Assembly (NCBI GenBank): GCA_963808725.1 | Contig: CAWEGO010000001.1 | Span: 124,001-188,000, forward strand | Origin: JAHFUA01 sp963808725 | GTDB lineage: Bacteria; Acidobacteriota; Terriglobia; Terriglobales; Acidobacteriaceae | Direction: 5' to 3' | Length of the DNA: 64,000 bases | Shown: piece by piece, positions 48,723 to 60,299 of the stretch | Layout of the letters: every line of letters begins with the position of its first letter | Position numbering within the stretch: position 1 is the stretch's first letter | Notes under the pieces: generated by a model | What the model saw: the letters and a program-made list of their open reading frames with translations, nothing else | Database searches by the model: none | What the model was told of the DNA's origin: nothing | Translations under genes and position numbers: made by a program

Positions 48723-50780
48723 ATGAAACTGCGATACACGATCTTTGTTCTTGCGCTGATCCCGGTACTGGTGGCCGGGGTTTTCTCAGCCATGCATTGG
48801 CCGATGAATGCCGCGGTCATCGCCGTGCTGGGCGGCATCATGATTTGGCTGGCCTACACCAAGTACGCGCGGCGCATCGATCAGGAAATCATCCAGCCTG
48901 ATCCCAAGAAGGCTACGCCCGCCCGCATGTACATGGACGGCGTCGATTTCATGCCCACCAGCCGGCATGTGCTCTACGGCTATCACTTCAAGTCCATTGC
49001 CGCCGCCGGGCCGATCGTGGGCGTGATCACGGCGACCACCCTGTGGGGCTGGATGCCGAGCCTGCTCTGGCTGATCCTGGGCGTGACCTTTATCGGCTGG
49101 GTGAGCGACTACTCCGCCATCATGCTGGCGGTACGCAATGAGGGACAGTCGCTCTCTGCGATTGCCCACCGCCTGATTGCTCCTCGCACTCGGATCATCT
49201 TCTTCGTGTTCATCTTTTTCTACCTGCTGCTGATTGCCGGGGCATTTATCGGGATTCTGGCGGGCATTCTGGATCCCCGCGCCGATGTTCCCTTCGGCAT
49301 CTTCATGCTGGCGATCATGGGCTTGCTGATGGGCCAGGCGCTCTACCGCTGGAAGATGGACCTGATCGGGGTGACGGCGGTCGCCATCCTAGTCACGCTG
49401 GGTTCGATGGCCATCGGCGCCAAAGGCCTGAGGCCGACCGCGGGAACCACGCCAACTGGCAAACCGGCGACCACCATCGTTTTCGCCGGCGCCGTTAACC
49501 ATGCCGTGGAAGAGATCAGCAACGGCGTCAACCGCATCACTGGCCAAAGGCCGCTCTACACGGTTACCGACCCGACCCGGTCGGACCCGCGGCTGGCCGC
49601 GACGACGCTAACCCCCGAGGGCAAGGTCGTGCCCAAGTATCTGGACTCGAGCGGCGCTATCAAAATGATGCCCTCATTCATCCTGTGGTGCGTGTTCCTG
49701 TTCGTTTTCTCTTATCTGGGAACTATCCTGCCCATCTGGCGATTCGCCCAGCCGGTGAATTACATCGGATTCTGGGTCACCTTCCTGACCATCATTTTCT
49801 CGGCTCTGGGCGCGGTTCTTGGAGCGGTACGCGGCCTCTTGGGCAATGCGGAGATGATGAAGGCCGTCACCTTCCAGAGCCGAGTGTTCGCCAGTTGGAT
49901 GCCGATGACGCAGGCCAAAGACGCGGCCGGAAACATCCTGCAGACGCTGCCTGCGATCCAGCCGCTGTGGCCGATGCTGTTCGTGACCATCGCCTGCGGC
50001 GCCATCTCCGGCTGGCATGCGCTGTTCGGCTCCATCGGCACGGCACGCCAGTTGGAGTACGAGACCGACGCGCTGCCGGTTGGCGGCGGCGCCATGTTCA
50101 GCGAGAACACGCTGGGTCTGCTCTCGCTGGTGGCGGTTTCGATCGTCGGCGGAGCGGGCGCCGGCGCCTTCGCCTCCGGCGTGGGCAAGCTGCTGGGCAT
50201 CGTCAGCTTCGGCGCGATCCCCATGGCTTACGGCACGGCCCTGGGCTTCGGCTCGTTCGTGGTAATCGTGCTCACGGTGACGCAGCTCGTCTTCCGCATG
50301 ATGCGCGTCACCCTGGGCGAATGGGTGGGTGAGGTCTGGGTGGGATTCAAGAACGCGCACGTCGCCGCCATCGTTTCTATGCTGCTGACCCTGTTGCTGG
50401 TGCTGAGCGGCACCTGGATCTATCTGTGGCAGATGTTCGGCGCCTCCAACCAGCTCATGGCTGCGCTGGGACTGCTGGTGGTAACCCTTTGGCTGCGTTC
50501 CACCGGCCGCAATCCGTCGTATGCGCTTTATCCCATGCTCTTCATGTACATCACCACCATGGCGGCGACGCTGGTCACCGCCTACAACCTGTACGCCAGC
50601 ATTCTCTCGAACCCGAAGATCGCGTCGCAGCCGATTAACAGCATCGGAGCCATCGCGATGATCCTGGTGTCAATGTTGCTGTTCATCGCTGCGGCGGTGA
50701 TCGCCTACGACGCCTGGCGCGCGTGGCGCAGGATCGGAGGAGAACAGCGGGCAGCGCAACCGGCGATGGCGCACGACTAG
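48723..50780 (+). CDS. cstA: Carbon starvation protein CstA family transporter
   Basis: This 685-residue inner-membrane protein has about 16-18 hydrophobic helices. The opening of the conserved domain (PARMYMDGVDFMPTSRHVLYGYHFKSIAAAGPIVG) and NEGQSLSAIAHRLI are hallmarks of CstA/BtsT proteins, which import peptides or pyruvate. SENTLGLLSLVAVSIVGGAG and WIYLWQMFGASNQLMAALGL are further conserved parts. A strong GGGAGG lies 6 bp before the ATG. No two-component pyruvate sensor is adjacent. Confidence 0.94.
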   Translation: MKLRYTIFVLALIPVLVAGVFSAMHWPMNAAVIAVLGGIMIWLAYTKYARRIDQEIIQPDPKKATPARMYMDGVDFMPTSRHVLYGYHFKSIAAAGPIVGVITATTLWGWMPSLLWLILGVTFIGWVSDYSAIMLAVRNEGQSLSAIAHRLIAPRTRIIFFVFIFFYLLLIAGAFIGILAGILDPRADVPFGIFMLAIMGLLMGQALYRWKMDLIGVTAVAILVTLGSMAIGAKGLRPTAGTTPTGKPATTIVFAGAVNHAVEEISNGVNRITGQRPLYTVTDPTRSDPRLAATTLTPEGKVVPKYLDSSGAIKMMPSFILWCVFLFVFSYLGTILPIWRFAQPVNYIGFWVTFLTIIFSALGAVLGAVRGLLGNAEMMKAVTFQSRVFASWMPMTQAKDAAGNILQTLPAIQPLWPMLFVTIACGAISGWHALFGSIGTARQLEYETDALPVGGGAMFSENTLGLLSLVAVSIVGGAGAGAFASGVGKLLGIVSFGAIPMAYGTALGFGSFVVIVLTVTQLVFRMMRVTLGEWVGEVWVGFKNAHVAAIVSMLLTLLLVLSGTWIYLWQMFGASNQLMAALGLLVVTLWLRSTGRNPSYALYPMLFMYITTMAATLVTAYNLYASILSNPKIASQPINSIGAIAMILVSMLLFIAAAVIAYDAWRAWRRIGGEQRAAQPAMAHD

Positions 50781-50790
50781 GCTGGGCGCG

Positions 50791-51276
50791 CTACCGCTTG
50801 TATCCGATCTTCCTCAGGAACTCCTTGCGTGCGGCAACGTCCACCGCGCCTTCGACGCCTTTGGGAGAGCTCCCGTCGATCACGCCCATCACGCCGCGGC
50901 CCTGCGCGCTCGCCGCTACGATCACTTCGACAGGATTGGCGGTCGCGCAGAAGATGGAGCAAACTTCCGGCACGTTGCGGATGACGTTGAGCAGATTGAT
51001 GGGGTAGGCGTTGCGCACGATGAGGACGAACACGTGTCCGGCGGCGAGCGCCTGCGCGTTACCGACAGCGGCCGCCCGCAGTTCCTCGTCGTTGCCTTCC
51101 GAGCGGGTCAGGCACGGGCCGGAACTCTCGTTAAAGGCGATGCCGAACTTCGCCTGCGGCACGGTGCCAACCACGGCTTCGTAAATGTCTTCCACCGTTT
51201 TGATGAAGTGCGATTGTCCCACGATGATGTTGGCGTCGGAGGGGAATTCCATGCGTACGGAATCGAACTGCAGCAT
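50791..51276 (-). CDS. Adenosine-specific kinase (DUF355)
   Basis: This 161-residue protein matches the DUF355 family throughout: GQSHFIKTVEDIYEAVVG, KFGIAFNESSGPCLTRSEGN, NAYPINLLNVIRNVPEVCSI, FCATANPVEVIVA and GRGVMGVIDGSSPKGVEG. The family was named from an archaeal structure as an adenosine-specific kinase; the bacterial role is little known. It is convergent with cstA (10-bp gap) and 20 bp downstream of mlaF on the same strand. Confidence 0.9.
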   Translation of the reverse strand: MLQFDSVRMEFPSDANIIVGQSHFIKTVEDIYEAVVGTVPQAKFGIAFNESSGPCLTRSEGNDEELRAAAVGNAQALAAGHVFVLIVRNAYPINLLNVIRNVPEVCSIFCATANPVEVIVAASAQGRGVMGVIDGSSPKGVEGAVDVAARKEFLRKIGYKR

Positions 51277-51296
51277 CGCAGCCTCCTTGCACCCGC

Positions 51297-52142
51297 CTAG
51301 GAAATGTACTCGCGAATGTACTCGTCGCGCGAGCGGGCCAGCTCCTCAGCCGTGCCGTCGAAGATTATTTTGGTGTCGCGCAGGATGAGAAAGCTGGTGT
51401 TAACCTCCACGCGCTCGCCTTTCTCGATCGGCCGCATGCGGTTGGCCTGCTTGTCGAAGCAATGCGAGGCCATGATGAAGGCGTCCTGCAGGCGGTGGGT
51501 TACCAGCAGCGCGCTGGTGTGATAAACGTCGCGCTGCTTCACCACCAGCTCGATGATGGTGGTGGAGGTGATGGGGTCCAGACCGGCGGTGGGGGAATCG
51601 TAGAGCAGCACCTCGGGATGAGTGATGATGGCGCGGGCGATGGCCACCCGGCGCCGCATGCCTCCGGAGAGCTCCGAGGGGAACATGTCGATCGTGCGCT
51701 CCAGTTCGACGAAGCGCAAGGCTTCGAGCACCCGCGCTTCCACCTCCGCCTCCGGGGTGCCTTCCTCGATCAGCCGGTACCCCACGTTTTCCTTGACGGT
51801 CAGGGAGTCGAACAGCGCGCTTTCCTGGAACACCATCCCGATCTGGCGCCGCAGCGCGAACAGGTCTTGCTCGCGCATGGCGGTAACGTCGTTTCCCAGG
51901 ACGTAGATGTGCCCGCTGTCGGGCTTCTGCAGGCCAAGCGCCATTTTCAGGATGAGGGTCTTGCCGGTGCCGGCGACGCCCAGCATGATTTTGGTCTCGC
52001 CGTGCTCCAGGTGGAACGAGATCCCCTCCAGCACCCGGTTCTCCTCGAAAGCGAGGCTGACGTTGTCGAAAGTGATGGCCTTCTGCGGGACGGGCTCAAC
52101 CGTGAGCAAGCCGGCGGAGCTGGGAGCCAGAGGGGTGGACAT
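51297..52142 (-). CDS. mlaF: MlaF-type ABC ATPase for phospholipid/retrograde lipid transport
   Basis: This 281-residue ATPase has Walker A GVAGTGKT, Q-loop VFQESALFDSLTV, signature ELSGGMRRRVAIARA and switch VTHRLQDAF. Walker B reads VLLYDSPTAGLDP, so the position of the usual catalytic Glu is Ser. It pairs with the MlaE permease 8 bp upstream on the same strand and works at the inner membrane in outer-membrane lipid asymmetry. The MCE-domain subunit MlaD is not in the window. The short C-terminal extension after IFDGTAEELA is typical. Confidence 0.88.
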   Translation of the reverse strand: MSTPLAPSSAGLLTVEPVPQKAITFDNVSLAFEENRVLEGISFHLEHGETKIMLGVAGTGKTLILKMALGLQKPDSGHIYVLGNDVTAMREQDLFALRRQIGMVFQESALFDSLTVKENVGYRLIEEGTPEAEVEARVLEALRFVELERTIDMFPSELSGGMRRRVAIARAIITHPEVLLYDSPTAGLDPITSTTIIELVVKQRDVYHTSALLVTHRLQDAFIMASHCFDKQANRMRPIEKGERVEVNTSFLILRDTKIIFDGTAEELARSRDEYIREYIS

Positions 52143-52149
52143 GGGCGAG

Positions 52150-52926
52150 CTAATCCAGCAAGGCCATCAGCAGTTTGGTGACGAAGAAGTCGGCCACCAG
52201 CAGCAGCACCGACGACGCCACCACCGCCTGCGTGGTAGAGCGGCCAACTCCTTGCGTGCCGCCTTTGGTGGTCAGGCCGAAATAGCAGCCCACCGTGGAG
52301 ATAATGTAGCCGAATATCGTCGGCTTCAGCAGCCCCATGAAGACATCGGCAAAGCGCAGCTTCTCCCAGGCCGTGGTCCAGTACTGGGCGGAATCCAGGC
52401 CGAGGATAAAGCGGCTCACCGCCCAGCCGCCCGCCAGCCCCACCAGATCGGAGATGATGGTCAGGAAGAACAGCATGGTCGCGGTGGCGACCACCCGCGG
52501 CGTCACCAGCTTCTTGGAGGGATCGGTGCCCAGGGCGCGCATGGCATCGATCTGCTCGGTCACCACCATGGAGCCCAGTTCGCTGGCCATGCCGCTGGCG
52601 TTGCGCCCGGAGACCATCAGGCCGGTGAGCACGGGGCCGAGTTCGCGGACCATGGAAAGCGACACCAGTTGCCCGGTGAGCGAGAGCGAGCCGAACTGCT
52701 CCAGCGTGGCCGAGGTCTGCAGGGCCAGCACCGCGCCGGTGAAGAAGCCGGTCAGGATCACAATGGGCAGCGAACCCACGCCGATTAGGTCCGCCTGCAT
52801 CAGGGTGTCGGCGAAGTAGCGCGGGCGGCTGAAGATGTTGGTGAGGGAGCGCCAGGCGAGCACCGAGTAATCCTGGACCGTCAGGACCGACTGCTTCGCG
52901 TAGTCCAGTGGCGAGATCAGTTCCAT
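52150..52926 (-). CDS. mlaE: MlaE-type permease
   Basis: This 258-residue protein has about five to six membrane helices. The family core is ALQTSATLEQFGSLSLTGQL, LSMVRELGPVLTGLMVSGRN and ASGMASELGSMVVTEQIDAM, with RALGTDPSKKLVTPRVVATA after it. The last region, GLTTKGGTQGVGRSTTQAVV, is also conserved. The ATG at 52926 gives MELISPLDYAK; the open frame extends further upstream without homology. It is the membrane partner of the MlaF-type ATPase just downstream. Confidence 0.92.
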   Translation of the reverse strand: MELISPLDYAKQSVLTVQDYSVLAWRSLTNIFSRPRYFADTLMQADLIGVGSLPIVILTGFFTGAVLALQTSATLEQFGSLSLTGQLVSLSMVRELGPVLTGLMVSGRNASGMASELGSMVVTEQIDAMRALGTDPSKKLVTPRVVATATMLFFLTIISDLVGLAGGWAVSRFILGLDSAQYWTTAWEKLRFADVFMGLLKPTIFGYIISTVGCYFGLTTKGGTQGVGRSTTQAVVASSVLLLVADFFVTKLLMALLD

Positions 52927-53160
52927 GCAGGCCAAGCGAATATAGCAGAGGCGGCGTGCGGAAAAAAGCAGGGGAATTGCGTCGTGCAAGCCGAACGCAT
53001 CCGCCGCAGCAATGTCCGTATCATCCCCGGGAAAGACGCATACCAACGCGTAGCCCCGACGAGGAATCGGCAGGCGCGGAGCGCCGGCACGCAACACCCC
53101 AAGCCGGAAGGTTTTGGGTATCCTAAGTATCGCGACAGAAACCAGCCCCGCGCGCGGCGC

Positions 53161-53583
53161 TTACTTCGCCGGCAGGGCGAGGTCTTCGAGACGCGCGCCC
53201 TTCTTGGCGACGTAGAAGGCGAGAGCCTTAACGGGTGCGCTGGCGCTGGCGTTCTTCACGTTGTGCACTTGGCCAGGCCCGGTGGTGAACGCCTCGCCTG
53301 CCTTAAGGGTCTGTCGGGGCTTGCCCTGAATCTCCAGGATGACCGAGCCATCCAGGATATACACGATCTCATTCCCGGACTGGGTGTGCTTGCCGCTCTC
53401 TTTTCCGGGTGGCACTTCGCGGAGCACCAGGATGGCTTCCATTCCTTTGGCGCTCGCCAGCTCCGTCCGTGCTAGTACTGTGCCGCTCTTCAATCCTTCT
53501 TGGGCACTCACCATGCGACTGCCGAGCAAGCCCAGCACCGCGCCCAGTGCCAAGGTGATCGCGAACAAAAAGATGCGCTTCAT
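53161..53583 (-). CDS. Exported single-domain cupin
   Basis: This 140-residue protein has a signal peptide or anchor (IFLFAITLALGAVLGLLGSR). The cupin barrel has metal-ligand motif 1 in PGKESGKHTQSGNEIVYILDG, where His and Glu are visible, and motif 2 in GEAFTTGPGQVHNVKNAS, with its His. The ATG at 53583 is chosen; the frame continues upstream without a signal. The function cannot be told from the fold. Confidence 0.8.
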   Translation of the reverse strand: MKRIFLFAITLALGAVLGLLGSRMVSAQEGLKSGTVLARTELASAKGMEAILVLREVPPGKESGKHTQSGNEIVYILDGSVILEIQGKPRQTLKAGEAFTTGPGQVHNVKNASASAPVKALAFYVAKKGARLEDLALPAK

Positions 53584-53695
53584 GGAGGCTCTTTTCTGAA
53601 TGCGTGCGCATACTATCACAGCTCGTAGATCGGACATCAACGACGTTCGCTCCGCTTTGGGAAGGAGCTGTGTCGTACGGGTAGCGCGAGAATCT

Positions 53696-54493
53696 TTAAG
53701 ATTTGCAGCGCGCCGCGAGCAGGCCGGTGGCGGCTGTGAGGTCGATGTCTGCGATGAGCAGTCCTTCTTTACCGTAGGGCTGGTAGCTGAGCAGCGCGCC
53801 ATCGGGACGCACCACCGCCGAAGTGGTCGGCGACCCCTCGCTCGCACAGTTTACAGACGCGAAGTAGCAGGTGTTCTCGGCGGCGCGGCACAACATTGCT
53901 TTCTCATGGAACGAGTTCGCAGGATCGGCGAAGCTGGACGGCACGTAACTGCCGGGCTCGGCTACGTGGAAATGAGGGTGGAACACGACCTGTGCGCCGC
54001 GGCGTGCGGCCCAGCGGACGGTTTCCGGATAGCGCCATCCCTCGTGGCAGATCGCAATCCCAAAGGTCAGCGGACCGGTTTGGAAAATCCGCCTTCCGGA
54101 ACCGAACGAATAGGTGCCTTCCTCGGAGGGATCAAGTTGGACTTTGTCCTGGAAACCGGCGATCGTTCCGTCTCGATTGATGACCAGTGCGGTTGCTATC
54201 AGCGCGCCATCGACGATGCGTTCGGTGCCGAGAACAACCGCGAGGTTTGCCTTCGCGGCGGCGGCGGCAATGGACGACCAGGCGCGTTCCAGGAAGGCAG
54301 GGTCCGGGGGCGGCGGCGACTTCCCCAATCCTCGGTAGCCGGGAACGAAGCATTCCGGAAAGCAGATGAGGCCGGCGCGCTCGATGGACGCTTGAGCGAT
54401 AGCTTCCTCGGCGAGAGTGACCGACTCCTCGGGAGTCGCCGGGAACCGGAGGTTGGCGAGTGCGATCCGAACCGTGTCCATTCCATAGTCCAA
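53696..54493 (-). CDS. Carbon-nitrogen hydrolase (nitrilase superfamily amidase)
   Basis: This 265-residue protein has the Glu-Lys-Cys catalytic triad: Glu in ICFPECFVPGYRG, Lys in GFQDKVQLDP and Cys in IAICHEGWRYPE. It belongs to the omega-amidase/aliphatic-amidase-like branch, but the substrate is uncertain. The alternative start MDTVRIALAN at 54481 is closer to family norms. It follows the NtrC gene on the same strand, separated by a perfect 10-bp hairpin. Confidence 0.85.
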   Translation of the reverse strand: MDYGMDTVRIALANLRFPATPEESVTLAEEAIAQASIERAGLICFPECFVPGYRGLGKSPPPPDPAFLERAWSSIAAAAAKANLAVVLGTERIVDGALIATALVINRDGTIAGFQDKVQLDPSEEGTYSFGSGRRIFQTGPLTFGIAICHEGWRYPETVRWAARRGAQVVFHPHFHVAEPGSYVPSSFADPANSFHEKAMLCRAAENTCYFASVNCASEGSPTTSAVVRPDGALLSYQPYGKEGLLIADIDLTAATGLLAARCKS

Positions 54494-54495
54494 CC

Positions 54496-54522
54496 CACAT
54501 CTGCCAAATTCGGGCAGATGTG
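54496..54522 (-). promoter_or_regulatory. 10-bp perfect hairpin between ntrC and the amidase gene
   Basis: CACATCTGCC (54496-54505) pairs exactly with GGCAGATGTG (54513-54522) over a 7-base loop. It lies just past the NtrC-type gene stop and just before the amidase start on the same strand. There is no T-run, so it could be an operator dyad, an RNA-processing signal or a weak terminator. Confidence 0.5.
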
Positions 54523-54536
54523 AGGCACCGTTCTTA

Positions 54537-55970
54537 CTACTCCCGGCCCTTGCGCTTGATCTCGATGTTGAGGCGTTTGATCTTCTGATTAAGCGTGGAG
54601 AGCGGGATGTGGAAGCGGTCGGCGGCTTCGGTCTGGTTCCAGTTACAGCGCTCCAGCATGTTGACGATGATGCGGCGCTCGCAGTCCTCGACGATGTCGA
54701 AGAGGCTGGCGTCGGGGCTGGAGTCGAACACGCGCGCCGCGGCGTCGCGTCCGGTCACGCTGGGCGGCAGCAGCTCGGCGCCGATGGCCGCTCCCGAGGA
54801 GAGCACCACCGCGCGCTCCACCACGTTTTCCAGTTCGCGCACGTTGCCGGGCCAGTCGTAGTCCATGAGCGGGCGCAGGGCGTCGGTGGAGACTTGCTTG
54901 GGCGCATGGCCGTTCTCGGCGCAAAACCGCTGCAGGAAGTGCTCCACCAGCAGCGGGATGTCCTCGCGGCGGTTGCGCAGCGGCGGCAGTTCGATGGTGA
55001 TGACGTTCAAGCGATAGTAGAGATCCTCGCGGAAGCGGCCTTCCTGCACCAGTTTCTTGAGGTCCACGTTGGTGGCGGCAATGACGCGCACGTCTACCTG
55101 CAGTTCGTGCACGCCGCCCAGGTGCATGAACTTGCGGTCCTGCAGCACGCGCAGGATCTTGGCCTGGGTCTCCAGGCCCATGGTGCCGATTTCGTCCAGG
55201 AACAGGGTGCCGCGGTCGGCCACCTCGAACAGTCCCTTCTTGGAGACGACGGCGCTGGTGAAGGCGCCTTTAACGTGGCCGAAGAGCGTGGATTCCAGCA
55301 GGTCGGTGGGCATGGAGCCGGCATTGACCGGCACGAACGGCCGGTCCTTGCGCGGGGAGTTCATGTGGATGGCTTTGGCGATCAGCTCTTTGCCGGTACC
55401 GCTCTCGCCCTGGATGAGGATAGTGGAGCGGCTGGGCGCTACCTGTCCCACCAGGTCGAGGATGCGCAGCATGGGCTCGCTCTTGCCCACGATGTTCTGG
55501 AAGTTGTAGCGCTGCTTGAGGGCGCGCTTGAGCTGGATGTTTTCTTCCTCGACCCGGCGGCGGGCGATGACGGCGCGCACGTCGGCCAGCAGCTTCTCGT
55601 TGTCCCAGGGCTTCTGGATGAAGTTGGCGGCGCCGGCCTGCATGGCGTTGACGGCATTCTCCACCGTGCCGTAGGCAGTAATCATGATGACGGCGAGCTG
55701 CGGGTCGCGCTCGCGAATCTCGGCGAGCACTTCCAGGCCATTCTTGCCGGGCAAGGCCAGGTCGAGCAGCACCAGGTCAAAGGGCTGGCCGGCGATGCGC
55801 GCCAGGCCGTCCTCGCCGCTCTCGGCGGCATCGATGCGGTAGCCTTCCAGCTCGAGTAGGGTCTGTAGCGACTCGCGGATCTCGGATTCGTCGTCGATGA
55901 TCAGGATCGACGCCGGGGATGCGCCTTCCTGATTCGGAATTATGCTTTGCATTACTGCCATTTCAGCCAT
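54537..55970 (-). CDS. Sigma-54-dependent response regulator, NtrC family
   Basis: This 477-residue regulator has a receiver domain with the phospho-acceptor Asp in DLVLLDLALPGKNG and ILIIDDESE at its start. The AAA+ domain has Walker A GESGTGKE, the sigma-54 loop GAFTSA (consensus GAFTGA) in GHVKGAFTSAVVS, and Walker B LFLDEIG. A Fis-type helix-turn-helix ends the chain (NQTEAADRFHIPLSTLNQKI). The gene encoding a large sensor kinase lies upstream on the same strand, so they form a two-component pair. Gly-to-Ser in the GAFTGA loop is a noted variation. Confidence 0.94.
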   Translation of the reverse strand: MAEMAVMQSIIPNQEGASPASILIIDDESEIRESLQTLLELEGYRIDAAESGEDGLARIAGQPFDLVLLDLALPGKNGLEVLAEIRERDPQLAVIMITAYGTVENAVNAMQAGAANFIQKPWDNEKLLADVRAVIARRRVEEENIQLKRALKQRYNFQNIVGKSEPMLRILDLVGQVAPSRSTILIQGESGTGKELIAKAIHMNSPRKDRPFVPVNAGSMPTDLLESTLFGHVKGAFTSAVVSKKGLFEVADRGTLFLDEIGTMGLETQAKILRVLQDRKFMHLGGVHELQVDVRVIAATNVDLKKLVQEGRFREDLYYRLNVITIELPPLRNRREDIPLLVEHFLQRFCAENGHAPKQVSTDALRPLMDYDWPGNVRELENVVERAVVLSSGAAIGAELLPPSVTGRDAAARVFDSSPDASLFDIVEDCERRIIVNMLERCNWNQTEAADRFHIPLSTLNQKIKRLNIEIKRKGRE

Positions 55971-56014
55971 TAGGAGTGCCTCATTGCCTCGACGCCCAAG
56001 ATAGTTTGGTTGAG

Positions 56015-56141
56015 GCTGTCATCCTTCGCGAGCCGAGGGCGAGCGGAGGATCTGACGCGAATGCCTGCGCCACCTGAACCGGTTGTGCGGACTGGTATGC
56101 CAGATTCTCCCGCCTCGCTTTGGTTGGCGGAAGAATGACAG
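56015..56141. repeat. Intergenic inverted-repeat element, copy 2
   Basis: CTGTCATCCTTCGCGAG opens and GGCGGAAGAATGACAG closes a 127-bp element between the kinase and regulator genes. It shares GGCGAGCGGAGGATCT and CAGATTCTCCCGCCTC with the copy at 60118-60242. Lying inside a two-component gene pair, it could act as an intercistronic structure. Confidence 0.8.
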
Positions 56142-56217
56142 CTTGTTGGAGTTCTCCCCCACACTCCAAAACCGTGTCCTTCCCAGGCAAATCCGTCCGC
56201 CAGCAGGCGATTCACCC

Positions 56218-59118
<2,901 letters not shown>

Positions 59119-59455
59119 ACCAGTCAGGCTAACCGTATCATCTGCTGAGAGTTACAGAATTATAGTTGCATTTCCCTGGCGAGACTACAGTTTTTGGAAT
59201 CCGCATCCGGATAAATGGATATTCCTCCAGATCGCTGGCGGGCCGGATTTGGCGAAAAAAACGGGGAATCTAGAAAGACTCCCCAATAACAGACGCGACA
59301 GAGGCGATGTCACTTATTTGGACGGTAGCCGGGGCAGTCCGGTTGCCCGGCCTAACGTGGTGAATAACCGCCGCCAGGCAGGTTTGGAGGAACGGCTTTC
59401 GCCCTTGTAGTCTATCGGCTGTGCGGTCGAAGTTTGGCCTAGGGAGACGGGCCGT
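59119..59455. other. 337-bp intergenic region with a minus-strand terminator and structured leader
   Basis: No gene is seen. On the minus strand, GGGGA-loop-TCCCC (59263-59284) followed by G and seven Ts (59255-59261) is a good intrinsic terminator, about 140 bp before the kinase start. The 130 bp before it on that strand include GGGCGAAAGCC (a GNRA hairpin) and a GCCGGG/CCCGGC stem. That makes either a small RNA or an attenuator in the kinase leader. The DedA promoter must also lie in this gap. Confidence 0.45.
59255..59284 (-). terminator. Intrinsic terminator upstream of the histidine kinase
   Basis: On the minus strand a 5-bp GGGGA/TCCCC stem is followed by G and TTTTTTT. It points toward the kinase gene and so would end transcription before it. 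It could attenuate the kinase operon or end a minus-strand RNA that overlaps the DedA upstream region. Confidence 0.55.
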
Positions 59456-60070
59456 ATGCACTGGCTGTTCAACGTCCTGGCTGGCCATTTTCGCGAGTGG
59501 GGCTACTGGACGGTTCCGGTGGTGCTCCTGCTGGAGAATGCGGGCGTGCCCGTGCCCGGCGAAAGCGTCCTCCTGTTCGCCAGTTTTCTGGCCTATGACG
59601 AGGGCAAGCTGCACCTGCCCTATCTCATTCTGCTGGGCATAGCGGCTTGCACCGTGGGCGACAACCTGGGCTACCTGCTGGGACGCCTTGGCGGACGGCC
59701 ACTGCTGGAACGCCATCAGCACATCTTCCGCATCAGTGACCGCACCGTCCGCCGGGGCGAGCGCTTGTTCGAGCGCCATGGCCATGTGGCCATCTTCTTT
59801 GCGCGATTCATCTTCGGCCTGCGCATCATCGCCGGGCCGCTGGCCGGGGTGCTGCGCATGCCCTGGAGGCAGTTCGTGATCTTTAATTTCCTGGGAGCAT
59901 CGCTGTGGGTGACCACCATCTCGCTGGTGGGCTACTGCTTCGGCAGCCAGTGGAACACGCTGGTGAAGGTGATGGGACGGGTGAACCTGGTGATCGCCAT
60001 CTTGGTGCTGGCAGTGCTGGTGTTCGTCTGGCATCGCTATCGGGAGAGGGTGGCGGACGAGCAGGGTTAG
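59456..60070 (+). CDS. DedA-family membrane protein
   Basis: This 204-residue DedA/SNARE-associated-fold protein has about five hydrophobic segments. Conserved acidic and Gly motifs are LLENAGVPVPGESVLLFASF and GDNLGYLLGRLGG. FARFIFGLRIIAGPLAGVLRM carries the essential Arg pair of the family. DedA proteins act in lipid carrier flipping and membrane homeostasis. It ends just before a copy of the intergenic inverted repeat. Confidence 0.92.
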   Translation: MHWLFNVLAGHFREWGYWTVPVVLLLENAGVPVPGESVLLFASFLAYDEGKLHLPYLILLGIAACTVGDNLGYLLGRLGGRPLLERHQHIFRISDRTVRRGERLFERHGHVAIFFARFIFGLRIIAGPLAGVLRMPWRQFVIFNFLGASLWVTTISLVGYCFGSQWNTLVKVMGRVNLVIAILVLAVLVFVWHRYRERVADEQG

Positions 60071-60117
60071 GAACCATTGTGCTTGGTCTTACTGAAAAGT
60101 TCCTCCCCACTTTGAGG

Positions 60118-60242
60118 TGTCATCCTTCGCGAGCTGAAGGCGAGCGGAGGATCTAACAACAGGCCTGCACGCCACGAGATCGGGTTGCGCCGACCACATC
60201 ACCAGATTCTCCCGCCTCCCTCTGGTCGGCGGAAGAATGACA
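60118..60242. repeat. Intergenic inverted-repeat element, copy 3
   Basis: This 125-bp element opens TGTCATCCTTCGCGAG and closes GGCGGAAGAATGACA, with the same internal words (GGCGAGCGGAGGATCT, CAGATTCTCCCGCCTC) as copy 2. It separates the convergent DedA and radical SAM genes. Confidence 0.8.
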
Positions 60243-60299
60243 TTTGATTTCCTGAACTGAGATTGCCGAGACGAGAAAGCTATGTGTCTATAAGAGAGT

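Noticed and set aside
54609..55859. Plus-strand 416-codon frame opposite the NtrC gene
   Set aside because: The composition is His/Gly/Val/Gln-rich, as expected for the complement of the AAA+ gene, and no motif was seen.
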